A DNA stretch of 64,000 nucleotides from Planctomyces sp. (GTDB lineage Bacteria > Planctomycetota > Planctomycetia > Planctomycetales > Planctomycetaceae): assembly GCA_016795105.1 (NCBI GenBank), contig JAEUIH010000026.1, positions 1-64,000 of the forward strand, given 5' to 3'. Below are positions 35,586 through 44,837 of this stretch, piece by piece; position 1 is the first letter of the stretch; every line of letters begins with the position of its first letter. A program made the translations under genes and the position numbers. Below the pieces are notes generated by a model. The model did not search any database and was not told the DNA's origin. It saw only the letters and a program-made list of their open reading frames with translations.

Positions 35586-37040
35586 TTACCGTCCAGAGCG
35601 AAAGGCGTTCCGATTCATAGCGTTGACTGGCAAAACGATCGTAATCATGGTTCCCCGCACGGGAGCTCGTTGAGCAGTGATGATTCCGCTGTGGGCGGCA
35701 ATGACGCGTTGAACAATGGCCATTCCGAGCCCGGTTCCCTTTTGTTTTGTTGTAAAAAAAGGTTCGAAGATCTGCTTGGCGGCCTCAGACGAAAGTCCGC
35801 AACCATTGTCTTCAACGACGATTCGTACGGCCGGAGCCCCATGAAGTTCCGCCGGCGAACAGCGAATATGCACCGTACCCTCAGGGCCGCAGGCATGAAC
35901 CGCGTTTTCAAAAATATTCCGAAACACTTGTTCAATCCTGTGGACATCGACTTCGCAGTGTGAATTCTGGCAACCGAGTGCTTCGGTGAGAGTCATTTTT
36001 GAGTCCGTGCGAATGGTCGAGAGATTTTCCCACTCCTTTCGCCAGATCGATGGGAGGTCGCAGTCGCGGACTTCGAGGTGAATCGGGGCCGCGTAGCTGC
36101 GAACTTCTTCGTAAAGCCTGTGAAGATCCTGAAGGGCCGTTTTTGCTCGCCGAGCCAAATCGGATTGTTCGGGCTGATCGGCGAGGTCAAGGGACAGCAT
36201 GTCAAGGCAACCCTGAGCTCGCTGAAGCGCATTGCGACTCTCGTGCGCGAGGCCAGTCACCATTTGACCAATCGCGACGAGCCGTTCGGACTGAAGCAGC
36301 TGTTGCTGGACCTGTTCAAGTTCAGAAAGGTCGCGAATAATTCCAGTGAAGAACCGATGCCCCTCGACAAAATATTCACTGACTGCCAGGTGTATTGGAA
36401 ACTCACTCCCATCCCGGCGTCGACCAGTGACCCGTCGTCCAACACCAATAATGGCCGCCTTCCGTGTTTCCAGATAGTCTGCAAGATAACCATCATGGCG
36501 AGAACGTTCAGGTTCCGGCATCAGCATAGAAACATTCTGTCCAATCAGGTCAGTGGTTTCGTAGCCAAACATCTTTATCGTCGCGGGGTTGACCGTTTCG
36601 ATGATTCCACCGTCATTGATCGTGACGATGGCATCAACGGCTGTGTCCATAATCGCTTTACAGCGAGCAATCAGCGATGGGGAATGAAAGGAGTTCGTAT
36701 CGACGTCTGATACCACAGTAATTACTCGCTCTTGATTGTGGTCGACGCCGATCTGCGCTTCGAGTCGGCCATAGGTCCACTGCCTGTCGACACTTCTGTA
36801 TTTCAATCGCTGAGCGATGGGAAGTCCATTGAGAATTGCGTGTTCCCACTTTTGTCGACTTTCGTCCCGCTGGTCCGGGCAGACGAGGTCAAATACAGAT
36901 GCCCCAACCTGAAGGATCGCCGAAAACTGTGGCGAAACCGAGATAAGCTCACGAATTTGGCCCTCGGGCGTACAAACGATGACAGATGACTCCGGGCGTG
37001 CATTCCTGTTGCCGGTAAAGCTCGCAATTTCTTCCCACAT
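35586..37040 (-). CDS. PAS histidine kinase with FixL-like heme-sensor domain
   Basis: A 484-residue soluble kinase. A divergent N-terminal PAS (about 20-115) is followed by a PAS (about 125-240) closely resembling FixL: SMLMPEPERSRHDGY, then IIGVGRRVTGRRRDG, then FFTGIIRDLSE. His182 matches the FixL proximal heme ligand (His200 in Bradyrhizobium) and Arg202 matches Arg220, at the same spacing. The kinase core has His266 in GLAHESRN, FRNIFENAVHA, EDNGCGLS and GTGLGMAIV. No membrane segments are seen. It is predicted to sense oxygen and to phosphorylate the NtrC-type regulator next door. Confidence 0.92.
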   Translation of the reverse strand: MWEEIASFTGNRNARPESSVIVCTPEGQIRELISVSPQFSAILQVGASVFDLVCPDQRDESRQKWEHAILNGLPIAQRLKYRSVDRQWTYGRLEAQIGVDHNQERVITVVSDVDTNSFHSPSLIARCKAIMDTAVDAIVTINDGGIIETVNPATIKMFGYETTDLIGQNVSMLMPEPERSRHDGYLADYLETRKAAIIGVGRRVTGRRRDGSEFPIHLAVSEYFVEGHRFFTGIIRDLSELEQVQQQLLQSERLVAIGQMVTGLAHESRNALQRAQGCLDMLSLDLADQPEQSDLARRAKTALQDLHRLYEEVRSYAAPIHLEVRDCDLPSIWRKEWENLSTIRTDSKMTLTEALGCQNSHCEVDVHRIEQVFRNIFENAVHACGPEGTVHIRCSPAELHGAPAVRIVVEDNGCGLSSEAAKQIFEPFFTTKQKGTGLGMAIVQRVIAAHSGIITAQRAPVRGTMITIVLPVNAMNRNAFRSGR

Positions 37041-37720
37041 GGCTGTCCCCGAATCTTCTTCAGTTGTTCACAGTTATGAACCCGCCGTTTTGAACCGTGT
37101 GCGTCAAGTGAGCAACCTGTATCCCACACCCCTCTTTGCATTGCTTATGCCTGGACTCAGAAATCAGATGATTGTCAGCTCAATTCATGGAATCGGGAAT
37201 TGGGTACCAGGGGCGGGAATCCGGTCAGGGAGTCGGGAATCTGAGCCATTCAGAGCTGGTAACCGTGAAGTTCAGGTGCATTCAACTTCTCACAATCAGG
37301 ATCTACTGGACTCTGTTCCGGCAAACTTTGCCGAACTTTGACCGATCGCCGTGATTCAGCAGGCTGACTGTGCTGACGACGTCGTGCGAATCTGTCTCAG
37401 TGTGGTTGTGCTGATGTGGTTGTGCTTAATTGATGTGCGGTTCAATCGCGGAGTCTGTGCAGTCGTGCATCTGAGCATTCTGTCACTCAGGTGAATGCCC
37501 CATGTTGTGGTCGCAAGTCCCTTCAGCAGAACTGCCTGCGCGTTCAGCGAACCATGTCACGAGGAGTGGTGTTGTCTTCAGTGGGAGGCCGTGTTCTCTG
37601 CTAAGTTTCTGAGAACTTGAGTTTCGAAGTCTCATCAGTCAGGAGTTCCGGCGCGGACTTTGCGAACAAGGCATTCGCCAAAGTCAGGCAATCGTTTTAT
37701 AGACTCAGGGAATGAACGAC
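37041..37720. other. Intergenic region without recognised gene
   Basis: About 680 bases separate the divergent kinase and small membrane protein genes. I see several short CGGGAAT repeats near 37190-37245 but no convincing gene, RNA or hairpin. Confidence 0.5.
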
Positions 37721-38053
37721 ATGAAAGTCGGAACGTTAGGAACGCTTCTCAATTCGGCATGGTTCCCGTCAGCAATGGCGGTTATCGTTGGGATCTCCGT
37801 TTACGATACCTGGTTGATCATCAGGTTTGCTCGCTGCATTGTGGAGCTGGAGGAAAATCCCATCGGCAGTTGGCTTCTCGAGATCAACAATGGTGACATC
37901 AGTCTGTTTGTGGGCAGTAAGATTGTCGGGACGATTCTTGTTGCTTCAATTCTGTTGCTGATGAAGCGACTGAACAGCCGGATTGTATTTCCAGTAACAA
38001 CCTCAATTGCATCCTGGCAGGTCGGACTTCTTTTCTATCTCACTCATGCCTGA
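37721..38053 (+). CDS. Small membrane protein, planctomycete hypothetical
   Basis: A 110-residue protein with three predicted membrane helices: SAMAVIVGISVYDTWLIIRF, FVGSKIVGTILVASILLLM, and TTSIASWQVGLLFYLTH. A polar turn, VELEENPIGSWLLEINNGD, links the first two. I do not recognise the family with certainty. The ATG at 37721 has AGGGA 9 bases upstream; another ATG lies 9 bases earlier. A strong terminator follows, so it is a single-gene unit. Confidence 0.7.
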   Translation: MKVGTLGTLLNSAWFPSAMAVIVGISVYDTWLIIRFARCIVELEENPIGSWLLEINNGDISLFVGSKIVGTILVASILLLMKRLNSRIVFPVTTSIASWQVGLLFYLTHA

Positions 38054-38081
38054 ACACAATCTTATGCCGATCTCAAAGAAG

Positions 38082-38112
38082 AAGCCCTTGTTCAACGAAC
38101 AAGGGCTTTTTA
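38082..38112 (+). terminator. Rho-independent terminator after small membrane protein gene
   Basis: AAGCCCTTGTTC (38082-38093) pairs with GAACAAGGGCTT (38097-38108) around AAC and is followed by T residues. It sits 29 bases after the stop and faces the convergent gene at 38183. Confidence 0.9.
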
Positions 38113-38182
38113 TGGGAAGATGTGAATCGTCGTCAGTCGTGAAAGGTGAGTTACAGGGAATCGGCGACTGAAAAAGATTGCC

Positions 38183-38743
38183 TTATGGTGAGGCGGCTTC
38201 GAGGGCTTCGACGCGCTGCTCAAGGGCTGCGATTTTGTCGTTTGCATCGTCGGCGTTGTCTTCTGCATCGATGGCGATAAACAACGCAGCTGCGGAAACG
38301 CCCGCATAAACCAGCATCGGCAGGTTGAAGGCTCCAAACTGTCCTCGGACGACTTCACCATCAGATACCACTGCCGGAATTCGAACCGCCGACGGTGGGG
38401 CGGTGTTCTCACTCCAGAATCGGCAGATCGTTGACGAAGATGTCGTATGAATTGAATGAACGCCTGGGCGAAGTCCCTTAACGGCCACATAGCCATCAGA
38501 ATCACTGGTGGCAGTGGCGATGGTCCGTCCTTCATATTGGACGGTCACTTCCGCGTTGGCAACAGGTTCACCCTGAAGATCGACAACTCGAGATGCGAGC
38601 ATACCGCTGGAATGGAGCTCTACGTCCTGAATTTTGCCCGCAGTCGTCTGCTCGGCAGCAGCCAGCGGAGTCGCAGGAGCAAGCAACGCGAAGATCAACA
38701 GACCGGACATGATTTTGTGAAAACGTGTCTGAAATTTAAGCAT
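38183..38743 (-). CDS. Secreted carboxypeptidase-regulatory-like domain protein
   Basis: A 186-residue exported protein with a signal peptide ending near PLAAA (residue 29). Residues 48-110 form a CarboxypepD_reg-like beta-sandwich: SRVVDLQGEPVANAEVTVQY, then TSDSDGYVAVKGLRPGVHSI. A hydrophobic segment (LPMLVYAGVSAAALFIAI, about 140-158) and a short C-terminal coiled coil (KIAALEQRVEALEA) follow. AAGGAA lies upstream of the start. Similar small proteins often accompany DUF1559 genes in planctomycetes. Role unknown, probably cell envelope. Confidence 0.75.
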   Translation of the reverse strand: MLKFQTRFHKIMSGLLIFALLAPATPLAAAEQTTAGKIQDVELHSSGMLASRVVDLQGEPVANAEVTVQYEGRTIATATSDSDGYVAVKGLRPGVHSIHTTSSSTICRFWSENTAPPSAVRIPAVVSDGEVVRGQFGAFNLPMLVYAGVSAAALFIAIDAEDNADDANDKIAALEQRVEALEAASP

Positions 38744-38963
38744 GAGATGGGTTCCTTCAGGACTGGATCAAAGGAATTCGACGGGACCAATTTCGACGGC
38801 TCATGGATGTCCGATGTTCAGACCTGAAGAGCGGACGAGTTCGAAATGGCAAGTGGAGGAAAGAGAGAGACAAACCGTTTTGAAAGGCAGATTGACAGGT
38901 ATTTTCGGCGTGGAAACATGACGGGTGTGATTTGAAACTTGAGGATGCTCGGCCGAGCCGTCC

Positions 38964-39947
38964 TCAATCTTTAACCGAAGATAGTGAAAACTGAAATTTT
39001 CTGAAATAGGAGTTTATTCTGTTTTCAGCCGTCGCGTCTCGTTCCGCCAGAAATTTACTGAAAGGTCCCGGAGCTTCGCCCCTGGAAATCGTTTTCAGGT
39101 ACTCCTGCAATATCTGCCGAGAGTCTCGAGACTCGTTCACAAGGAAGTGAGTCCACGCCCAGCTGTCACGATATTCGTCCTCGTCCATGTCTGCGGCACT
39201 ACTGATGGCTTCCAGTTGCTTTAGAGACGGTGACCAGCCGACGCGAGTCTTCCATTTGACTGACGCAAGGCGGGTGGAGGTTTGTCTTTGTGAGCGTGTT
39301 TCTTCGAGCAGTTCGGCGAGGCCTTCGTCGATCCAGAGCGGGACAAATTTCAGATTCTGGTGGAGGATTGCATGAGTCAATTCATGGCGGATATCCGTCA
39401 TAAGAGATCGACTTCGATATGCGTAGACCTGATACACGTCTCCATTCTTATAAAAGAGTGCCTTCCGGAAACGCGCTTCGGGTATGCTCGAGGCCAGATA
39501 GCGGACGTAGTTTTTGTGATCAGAAAACAGAATAATCTGGATGGATTCACCTGTGGGGCGTAGCCCGGTGAGTTCTTCAAGTTCCGCAGAGACGTCGCGC
39601 AATGTTGCCTTCAGTTGACTGAGGCCGGGATCGAATTCGGAGTAGTATTCAACGGCCCCGTCCTTCTCCTGAATGACCCAGCGTGAGCCCGTCCGGTCGC
39701 TCCCGAGATGCGGCTCGGACGCCGAAGTGAAGGCGGTGAGCGTGTGGAATGCCGGAATGACCAGAGCAAAGAATGCGTTCGCAAATGTCAGAGCAAGGAG
39801 CAACATCGCGAACCGTCCAGAAAGAAAAATGCAGTGGGAGCTGGAAGATGGATTGTGGCCGATTTTGCCGAAGAGGGTCAATGCGACTTTTTTTGCCCTA
39901 AGTGTGAACACGGAATTGGCCGGACTTCGGGTTTTCCTCCGTGACAT
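38964..39947 (-). CDS. DUF1570-like/peptidase MA-like secreted metallopeptidase
   Basis: A 327-residue protein with a membrane segment at about residues 48-65 after a basic N-terminus; an alternative start at Met48 (39806) would give a normal signal peptide. The zinc motif is HELTH (His188-His192) and the third ligand is probably Glu208 in LWIDEGLAELLEE, spaced as in gluzincins of the peptidase MA clan. The N-terminal half has IQIILFSDHKNYVRYLA, typical of planctomycete DUF1570-type proteins. Substrate unknown. No start has a clear ribosome binding site. Confidence 0.75.
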   Translation of the reverse strand: MSRRKTRSPANSVFTLRAKKVALTLFGKIGHNPSSSSHCIFLSGRFAMLLLALTFANAFFALVIPAFHTLTAFTSASEPHLGSDRTGSRWVIQEKDGAVEYYSEFDPGLSQLKATLRDVSAELEELTGLRPTGESIQIILFSDHKNYVRYLASSIPEARFRKALFYKNGDVYQVYAYRSRSLMTDIRHELTHAILHQNLKFVPLWIDEGLAELLEETRSQRQTSTRLASVKWKTRVGWSPSLKQLEAISSAADMDEDEYRDSWAWTHFLVNESRDSRQILQEYLKTISRGEAPGPFSKFLAERDATAENRINSYFRKFQFSLSSVKD

Positions 39948-40508
39948 CAGAATCTGAGTTTTGAGCAGTTGATATCTAATGGCGACGGTGTACCATCTCC
40001 CGTGTGGGTGATCGGGTTCAAGGCGTGTAAGTGAAACTGTCGGGTGCTACAGTAGCTGAATTTCAGCCCAGCATCCGTGTAGTAAGCTTGTTTGAATTCC
40101 GCAGCCGGGTCCGACTTGCGTTGTGGCGAAAAAATGCAATGGATTTGACGGATTTTACCACGGGATCCCATCAGTGCCTTCAGTCATTTACAGGGGAGTG
40201 GTGTCTTCCGGAGGGCGTTCGGTGTCAGGAGTGAAGCAGGGGTTTGATTCTCTGCTTCAGACCTGAGGCTGGATGAATCAGGCGGGAGTTTCCTGAATGC
40301 AAGAGATTACTGACCTATCCCGTAGGGCGTTTGGAGAGTCGGTTTTTGTTGGTAAAATCGTCAATCTCATTGCGGTTAAGACCGGACTTTAGCGTGCGGC
40401 GACGTTGAAGGATGGGCATTGTTTGGTAGATTTGGCGCGCAGAGGATCTGTGGGCCGATCCATTACATCTTTGAGGCAGGGACGCACTTCTTACTGGAGG
40501 GTGATTGA
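39948..40508. other. Divergent intergenic region
   Basis: This 560-base gap separates the metallopeptidase gene and the FixJ-like gene, which diverge. It should contain both promoters. Small open frames are present, but I find no start signals, homology or RNA structure to support a gene. Confidence 0.5.
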
Positions 40509-41216
40509 ATGTTGCAGCGAAAGCGAAAGCTCGGTAAAAGAGCGGAAAAGAAGGCGCCGCCGCCGACGGAATTTGAACAACCAAAGAAGAGACGTCCGTT
40601 TACAGTCTTTCTGGTTGAAGATGATCAATCCGTGCGGGCGTCCCTGGTTGAGGCTCTGAACGAGCTGAAGATCACTGTACGCGACTATATGACCGCAATG
40701 GAATTCTATCGCGACTATCGCGAGCCAGTTCCTGGTGTGTTGGTGCTTGATATTCGCCTTCCCGGAATGAGCGGAACTGAACTTCAGGAAAAACTCGTCG
40801 AAGACGGCTTTGAACTGCCAATCGTTATGATCTCCGGACATGCAGATGTTCCGATGGCTGTTCGAGCAATGAAGAATGGCGCTTTCGACTTCCTCTGCAA
40901 GCCAATTCGAGTTGATGAACTTGTGGCCGCTGTTGCTCGCGCTTACAGCTACTACTACGAAGTCGATATGGACCTCATCGATGAAGAACTTGAAGAGACC
41001 GAAGACAGCATTGGTCGTCTGACATCTCGGGAACGTGAAGTTCTGGATCATGTTGTTCAGGGGCTTTCAAGCCGCGAAATCGCGGAAGAACTTGGTGTCA
41101 GTACAAAGACTGTCGAAGCTCATCGTGCTCGGATTAACGACAAGATGCGCGCAGACAATGTTTCTCACCTCATCCGCATGTGCTTCACTTACAATGAAGA
41201 GCACAGCAAGGGATAG
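40509..41216 (+). CDS. FixJ-family response regulator
   Basis: A 235-residue regulator. A basic, proline-containing N-terminal extension of about 30 residues precedes a receiver domain (VFLVEDDQSVRAS; phosphoacceptor Asp81 in VLVLDIRLPGMSG; FDFLCKP). The C-terminal LuxR-type helix-turn-helix is LTSREREVLDHVVQGLSSR and KTVEAHRARINDKMRADN. The receiver matches FixJ (VMISGHADVPMAVRAMKNGAFDF). No kinase gene is adjacent; the FixL-like kinase at 35586 is a possible partner. A perfect terminator follows. Confidence 0.92.
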   Translation: MLQRKRKLGKRAEKKAPPPTEFEQPKKRRPFTVFLVEDDQSVRASLVEALNELKITVRDYMTAMEFYRDYREPVPGVLVLDIRLPGMSGTELQEKLVEDGFELPIVMISGHADVPMAVRAMKNGAFDFLCKPIRVDELVAAVARAYSYYYEVDMDLIDEELEETEDSIGRLTSREREVLDHVVQGLSSREIAEELGVSTKTVEAHRARINDKMRADNVSHLIRMCFTYNEEHSKG

Positions 41217-41251
41217 TCATCATGGCTGTTCCCGAAATTGTTTAGCCGGAT

Positions 41252-41290
41252 GAAAACACCGTGCCGCCATATGGTCGCACGGTGTTTTCG
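41252..41290 (+). terminator. Terminator after FixJ-like gene
   Basis: GAAAACACCGTGC (41252-41264) pairs perfectly with GCACGGTGTTTTC (41277-41289), a 13-base stem with a 12-base loop; the TTTT lies within the stem's 3' arm. It ends 17 bases before the next gene's start. Confidence 0.85.
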
Positions 41291-41306
41291 TTTACAGGAG
41301 GAGCAA

Positions 41307-42575
41307 ATGCTCTGCACCATCAAGCGCTGGTGTTCTCTGCTGTTTCGTCCGTGGTTTCCGCGATCCGGATCCTGCATCGGCACGATCGGAGCATCAATTG
41401 CTCTTTCGGGTGCTCTGTTCGATACGGTGCTCGTCCCGTCCATTCACGCAGAAGAACGGATCCGTGTCGCGACATTTAACTGCAGCATGAACAGAAATGA
41501 GCTCGGACAACTGCTCAGAGATCTGGGATCGTCAAGCGATGAGCAGATTCGCAAGGTCGCCTCAATCATTCGAATCGTCCGGCCGGATGTCATTTTGTTG
41601 AATGAGTTTGATGAGGTGGCAGATGAAGCAGCCGTGAATCTGTTCAGAACCAATTATCTGCAGCAGGAGCTTGAGGATGCGGGCTCTTCAGGTACGCCAA
41701 TCATTTTTCCATATGCGTTTGTTCCCGCCGTAAATACAGGCGTTCCGTCCGGTCGCGACCTTGATCGTGATAGTCGAACAGATGGACCCGGTGACGGCTT
41801 TGGGTTCGGTCGGTTTGCTGGTCAGTATGGAATGGTCGTTCTGTCAAAATTTCCGCTGAAGGTCGAAGAGGTACGTTCCTTCAGGCATCTGCTCTGGAAG
41901 GACTTACCGAATCCACTCCTGCCGGAAGAAATCGTAGACGGGCAGGTCAAAGGATGGTACAGCGATGAAGACCTGAACGTTTTTCGGCTGTCGTCCAAGT
42001 CACACAGCGATGTACCGATTCTTGTTGGAAACTCACCATTTCACCTCTTGATTTCTCATCCAACGCCTCCGGCATTTGATGGTGCCGAAGATCGAAATGG
42101 TCGACGAAATCACGATGAGATTCGACTCTGGAAAAATTATCTCAGTTCAGGAAGCAGCGAATGGCTGAAAGATGATCGCGGGCGAAGCGGTGGGCTCGCG
42201 GCTTCCGAGCACTTCGTGATTGTGGGTGACCTGAATGCAGATCCCATTGATGGAGGAAGTGTGCCGGGTGCAATTCAGCAAATCCTGACTCATCCGCGAG
42301 TCAACTCGACGTTTGTCCCCGAGAGTCAGGGAGCTGTCGAAGCCTCCGTCCGACAGGCCAGGGCAAATCTTCAGCACAAGGGATCAGCGGCACACGATAC
42401 ATCGGATTTTAATGACCAGTCAGTGGGAAATCTCCGAGTCGACTATGTGCTTCCATCAAATGGTTTGCGGGTTGTCGGTGGCGGCGTCTATTGGCCAAAA
42501 CAGGGAGAAGCAGGCGCGGACCTCGTGGATTGTTCCGATCATCGGCTGGTATGGCTGGATCTGGTCATTCCATAA
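41307..42575 (+). CDS. Secreted endonuclease/exonuclease/phosphatase family protein
   Basis: A 422-residue exported protein of the DNase I-like phosphoesterase fold. The start at 41307 has AGGAGGAG close upstream; the longer frame from 41238 overlaps the terminator and is rejected. Signal-like hydrophobic residues lie near 20-45. Fold motifs: RVATFNCSMN, the metal-binding Glu in ILLNEFDE, HPTPP, GDLNADP, RVDYVLPS, and the C-terminal SDHRLVWLDL. It could be an extracellular nuclease, phytase-like or other phosphoesterase. No neighbour narrows the substrate. Confidence 0.87.
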   Translation: MLCTIKRWCSLLFRPWFPRSGSCIGTIGASIALSGALFDTVLVPSIHAEERIRVATFNCSMNRNELGQLLRDLGSSSDEQIRKVASIIRIVRPDVILLNEFDEVADEAAVNLFRTNYLQQELEDAGSSGTPIIFPYAFVPAVNTGVPSGRDLDRDSRTDGPGDGFGFGRFAGQYGMVVLSKFPLKVEEVRSFRHLLWKDLPNPLLPEEIVDGQVKGWYSDEDLNVFRLSSKSHSDVPILVGNSPFHLLISHPTPPAFDGAEDRNGRRNHDEIRLWKNYLSSGSSEWLKDDRGRSGGLAASEHFVIVGDLNADPIDGGSVPGAIQQILTHPRVNSTFVPESQGAVEASVRQARANLQHKGSAAHDTSDFNDQSVGNLRVDYVLPSNGLRVVGGGVYWPKQGEAGADLVDCSDHRLVWLDLVIP

Positions 42576-42616
42576 AGTGGAAGGCTAGCTCAGTTTGATC
42601 ATGAGTTAAGGCTTCT

Positions 42617-43453
42617 TCAAACCTCAAGCGTTCCTCGCGAGACAATGACAGCATTTCCACCCAGCCGCACTCGATCCCCTCGCACATCTACTCGAATTCG
42701 CCCGCCCCGAGCGGATGCCTGATAGCCAAACAGAGTTGATCGACCAAAATGCGGCGCCCAGTATGGGCCAAGGGCACAGTGGGCTGAACCCGTTACCGGG
42801 TCTTCGGGAACTCCGCTTGCCGGAGCAAAGAAACGTGAAATGAAATCATGGTCTGAAAGGTCTCCCGTCGCGGTGACGATGATCCCTCGAACCGGGCATT
42901 CAGCCAGTGCCTGCATCGAAGGCCTCAGTGATCTGACAATTTGTGCTGACTGGACCTGCAGAAGCAGGTCGAATCGTGAACGGCCGCAAAACACAATGTC
43001 GCCGGACCTTAGTCCCAATGCATCAGTGATACCGTCAGGCAATGGGCCAGGTGCTACCTGAGTGGCGGGGAAATCCAGAGTAATACAGTCGGAGGAAAAC
43101 TCGGCTGTGAGTGTTCCACTTCGGCTGGCAAACTGAATCATGCCGGATTTCCAGAATTCCGACAGGAACTCAGGCAGCGATTGCTTTGCCTGAAGCTCTT
43201 TGAGTACGTGTGCAGTGGCGAGGGTCGCATGTCCGCAAAGGTCTACCTCCACCGTTGGTGTCATCCATCGCAACCGAAGACTGTCATCGTCCGGATACAC
43301 GAATGCGGTTTCCGACAGGTTCATTTCACTCGCAATCTTCTGCATCCAGTTTGAATCGGGTTGTGACTCTGTGATACAGACGGCCGCAGGATTGCCGGTG
43401 AAGGGGGCTGAAGCAAAGGCATCGACGTGAAAGATGGGAATAGGTGTAGACAT
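42617..43453 (-). CDS. PhzF-family isomerase-like protein
   Basis: A 278-residue protein of the diaminopimelate-epimerase-like PhzF fold. The start is set at PIPIFHVDAFASAPFTGNPAAV, the family N-terminus; an in-frame ATG 51 bases upstream is less likely. The active-site Glu lies in NLSETAFV, and other blocks are LCGHATLATAHVL near 70-82 and EDPVTGSAHCALGPYW near 220. PhzF members isomerise metabolites by a proton shift. The substrate is unknown; no phenazine genes are present. Confidence 0.88.
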   Translation of the reverse strand: MSTPIPIFHVDAFASAPFTGNPAAVCITESQPDSNWMQKIASEMNLSETAFVYPDDDSLRLRWMTPTVEVDLCGHATLATAHVLKELQAKQSLPEFLSEFWKSGMIQFASRSGTLTAEFSSDCITLDFPATQVAPGPLPDGITDALGLRSGDIVFCGRSRFDLLLQVQSAQIVRSLRPSMQALAECPVRGIIVTATGDLSDHDFISRFFAPASGVPEDPVTGSAHCALGPYWAPHFGRSTLFGYQASARGGRIRVDVRGDRVRLGGNAVIVSRGTLEV

Positions 43454-43508
43454 ATGGCAATTTCGAGTGGCGTTGGAAGTATCCGGAAAGTGAGACCGTA
43501 CCAAAGAC

Positions 43509-43538
43509 TACGGGCATCCTGAAGACAGGATGCCCGTA
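43509..43538. repeat. Perfect 13-bp hairpin between PhzF and desaturase genes
   Basis: TACGGGCATCCTG (43509-43521) pairs perfectly with CAGGATGCCCGTA (43526-43538) around AAGA. It lies 37 bases downstream of the desaturase stop on the minus strand. There is no T run; it may be a terminator or a dispersed palindrome. Confidence 0.75.
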
Positions 43539-43575
43539 TGACAGGTTCGATTTATTGATCAGAAGAGATGTAAAC

Positions 43576-44595
43576 TCAGGCTGCACTGTCTCGCAGTATG
43601 GTCTGCTCAAACTCCTGCTGCTCTTTCACGTCATCAGCACGTCGCCCCTGAGGCAACCGATCTTTGACGTCATATGCCTGACCAATTGCTCGCAGCAATC
43701 GAATGGACCACCAGGTAATATCAACTTCCCACCATTTGTGTCCCGCAGGAGCGAGCGACGGGTGAGCATGATGGTTGTTGTGCCATCCTTCTCCATAGGC
43801 GAGGATTGCAACCCACCAGAGGTTGCGGGAATGGTCTCGAGTATCGTAGTTGCGGTAACCCCAGAGATGCGTTGCGGAATTGACAAACCATGTGCTGTGG
43901 TATGCGGCTGTCATACGAACACACATTCCCCAAACAACCAGAGAAACACCCATTCTCCAGCCATCCAAAGCCCAGCCCGTGGCCAGAAGAGCAAGACCGC
44001 CAGCCCACAACCAGATTGCAAATGTCTTCTCAAAGAACTGCATTAAGGGACGATCAACAAGCTCCGGCACATATCGTCGGAACATGATGCGAGTGGATTC
44101 CGTCGAGCGTTTTGGAAACAGCCAAAGGATATGTGACCACCATGGGCCGCCGATGTACGGAGAGTGAGGATCTCCATTTTGGTCAGATTTCTGATGATGC
44201 AGACGGTGAGTTGCTGCCCATGTTAACGGTGAGCCTTCGCCCGACAGGCACCCGCAAAGCAATACACCAAATTCTGCTGGTGCACGCAGCTTCATGGCCT
44301 TGTGAGCCAGATACCGATGGTACCCCAGACAGATTCCGATGCTGCAGGTGACCCAATGCATCACGACGCAAACGATCAAGCCGGTCCACGAAAAGAAAAA
44401 CGGGGCTGCAAAGCAGCCAAGGTGGACACCAATCAGGAAGAGGGTGACGACCCAGTCGACATTGTTCCAGCGAAGCTGGTCCCTGTGAAAGGCCTGAATC
44501 AATGCCTCGTTGTCCGCGACAGTCTGCTGTTTCTTCAGCTCCGACGCGGTCGGTAACCGGTCTGGAACAGCAAGGGTGGAAATCGTACCGCTCAT
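43576..44595 (-). CDS. Acyl-CoA (delta-9 type) fatty acid desaturase
   Basis: A 339-residue integral membrane desaturase of the acyl-CoA/stearoyl type. The eight-histidine pattern is complete: GYHRYLAH near residue 92, HRLHH near 130, and GWHNNHH near 278, plus the supporting NSATHLWGYRNYDTRD. It should insert a double bond into saturated acyl chains, tuning membrane fluidity. It is alone in its unit. The start codon has a weak ribosome binding site. Confidence 0.93.
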   Translation of the reverse strand: MSGTISTLAVPDRLPTASELKKQQTVADNEALIQAFHRDQLRWNNVDWVVTLFLIGVHLGCFAAPFFFSWTGLIVCVVMHWVTCSIGICLGYHRYLAHKAMKLRAPAEFGVLLCGCLSGEGSPLTWAATHRLHHQKSDQNGDPHSPYIGGPWWSHILWLFPKRSTESTRIMFRRYVPELVDRPLMQFFEKTFAIWLWAGGLALLATGWALDGWRMGVSLVVWGMCVRMTAAYHSTWFVNSATHLWGYRNYDTRDHSRNLWWVAILAYGEGWHNNHHAHPSLAPAGHKWWEVDITWWSIRLLRAIGQAYDVKDRLPQGRRADDVKEQQEFEQTILRDSAA

Positions 44596-44837
44596 ATTTT
44601 AGGCTTTCTGAACGAAAGTTTGTGGAGTTCAATTTTGATCCGCCTGCCGGCTTCCTGCTGACAGTGAACCCACAATACGTCTCGTATCGGAATCCGGCAA
44701 TTGCAATGAGTCCGGTGCAAGTCAACCCGTTGTCAAAGATTTGTCAACGGCATAACTCTCTTTGTGGTAAGTGTTTGCGCGTTGTGCTGAGCTTGTCTTG
44801 CTGCTTCTGGTTTTCAGGAATCCACTTGAAACAGGTG

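Noticed and set aside
40315-40584. Minus-strand open frame of 89 codons before the FixJ-like gene
   Set aside because: It overlaps the FixJ-like start, has no ribosome binding site and no recognisable features.
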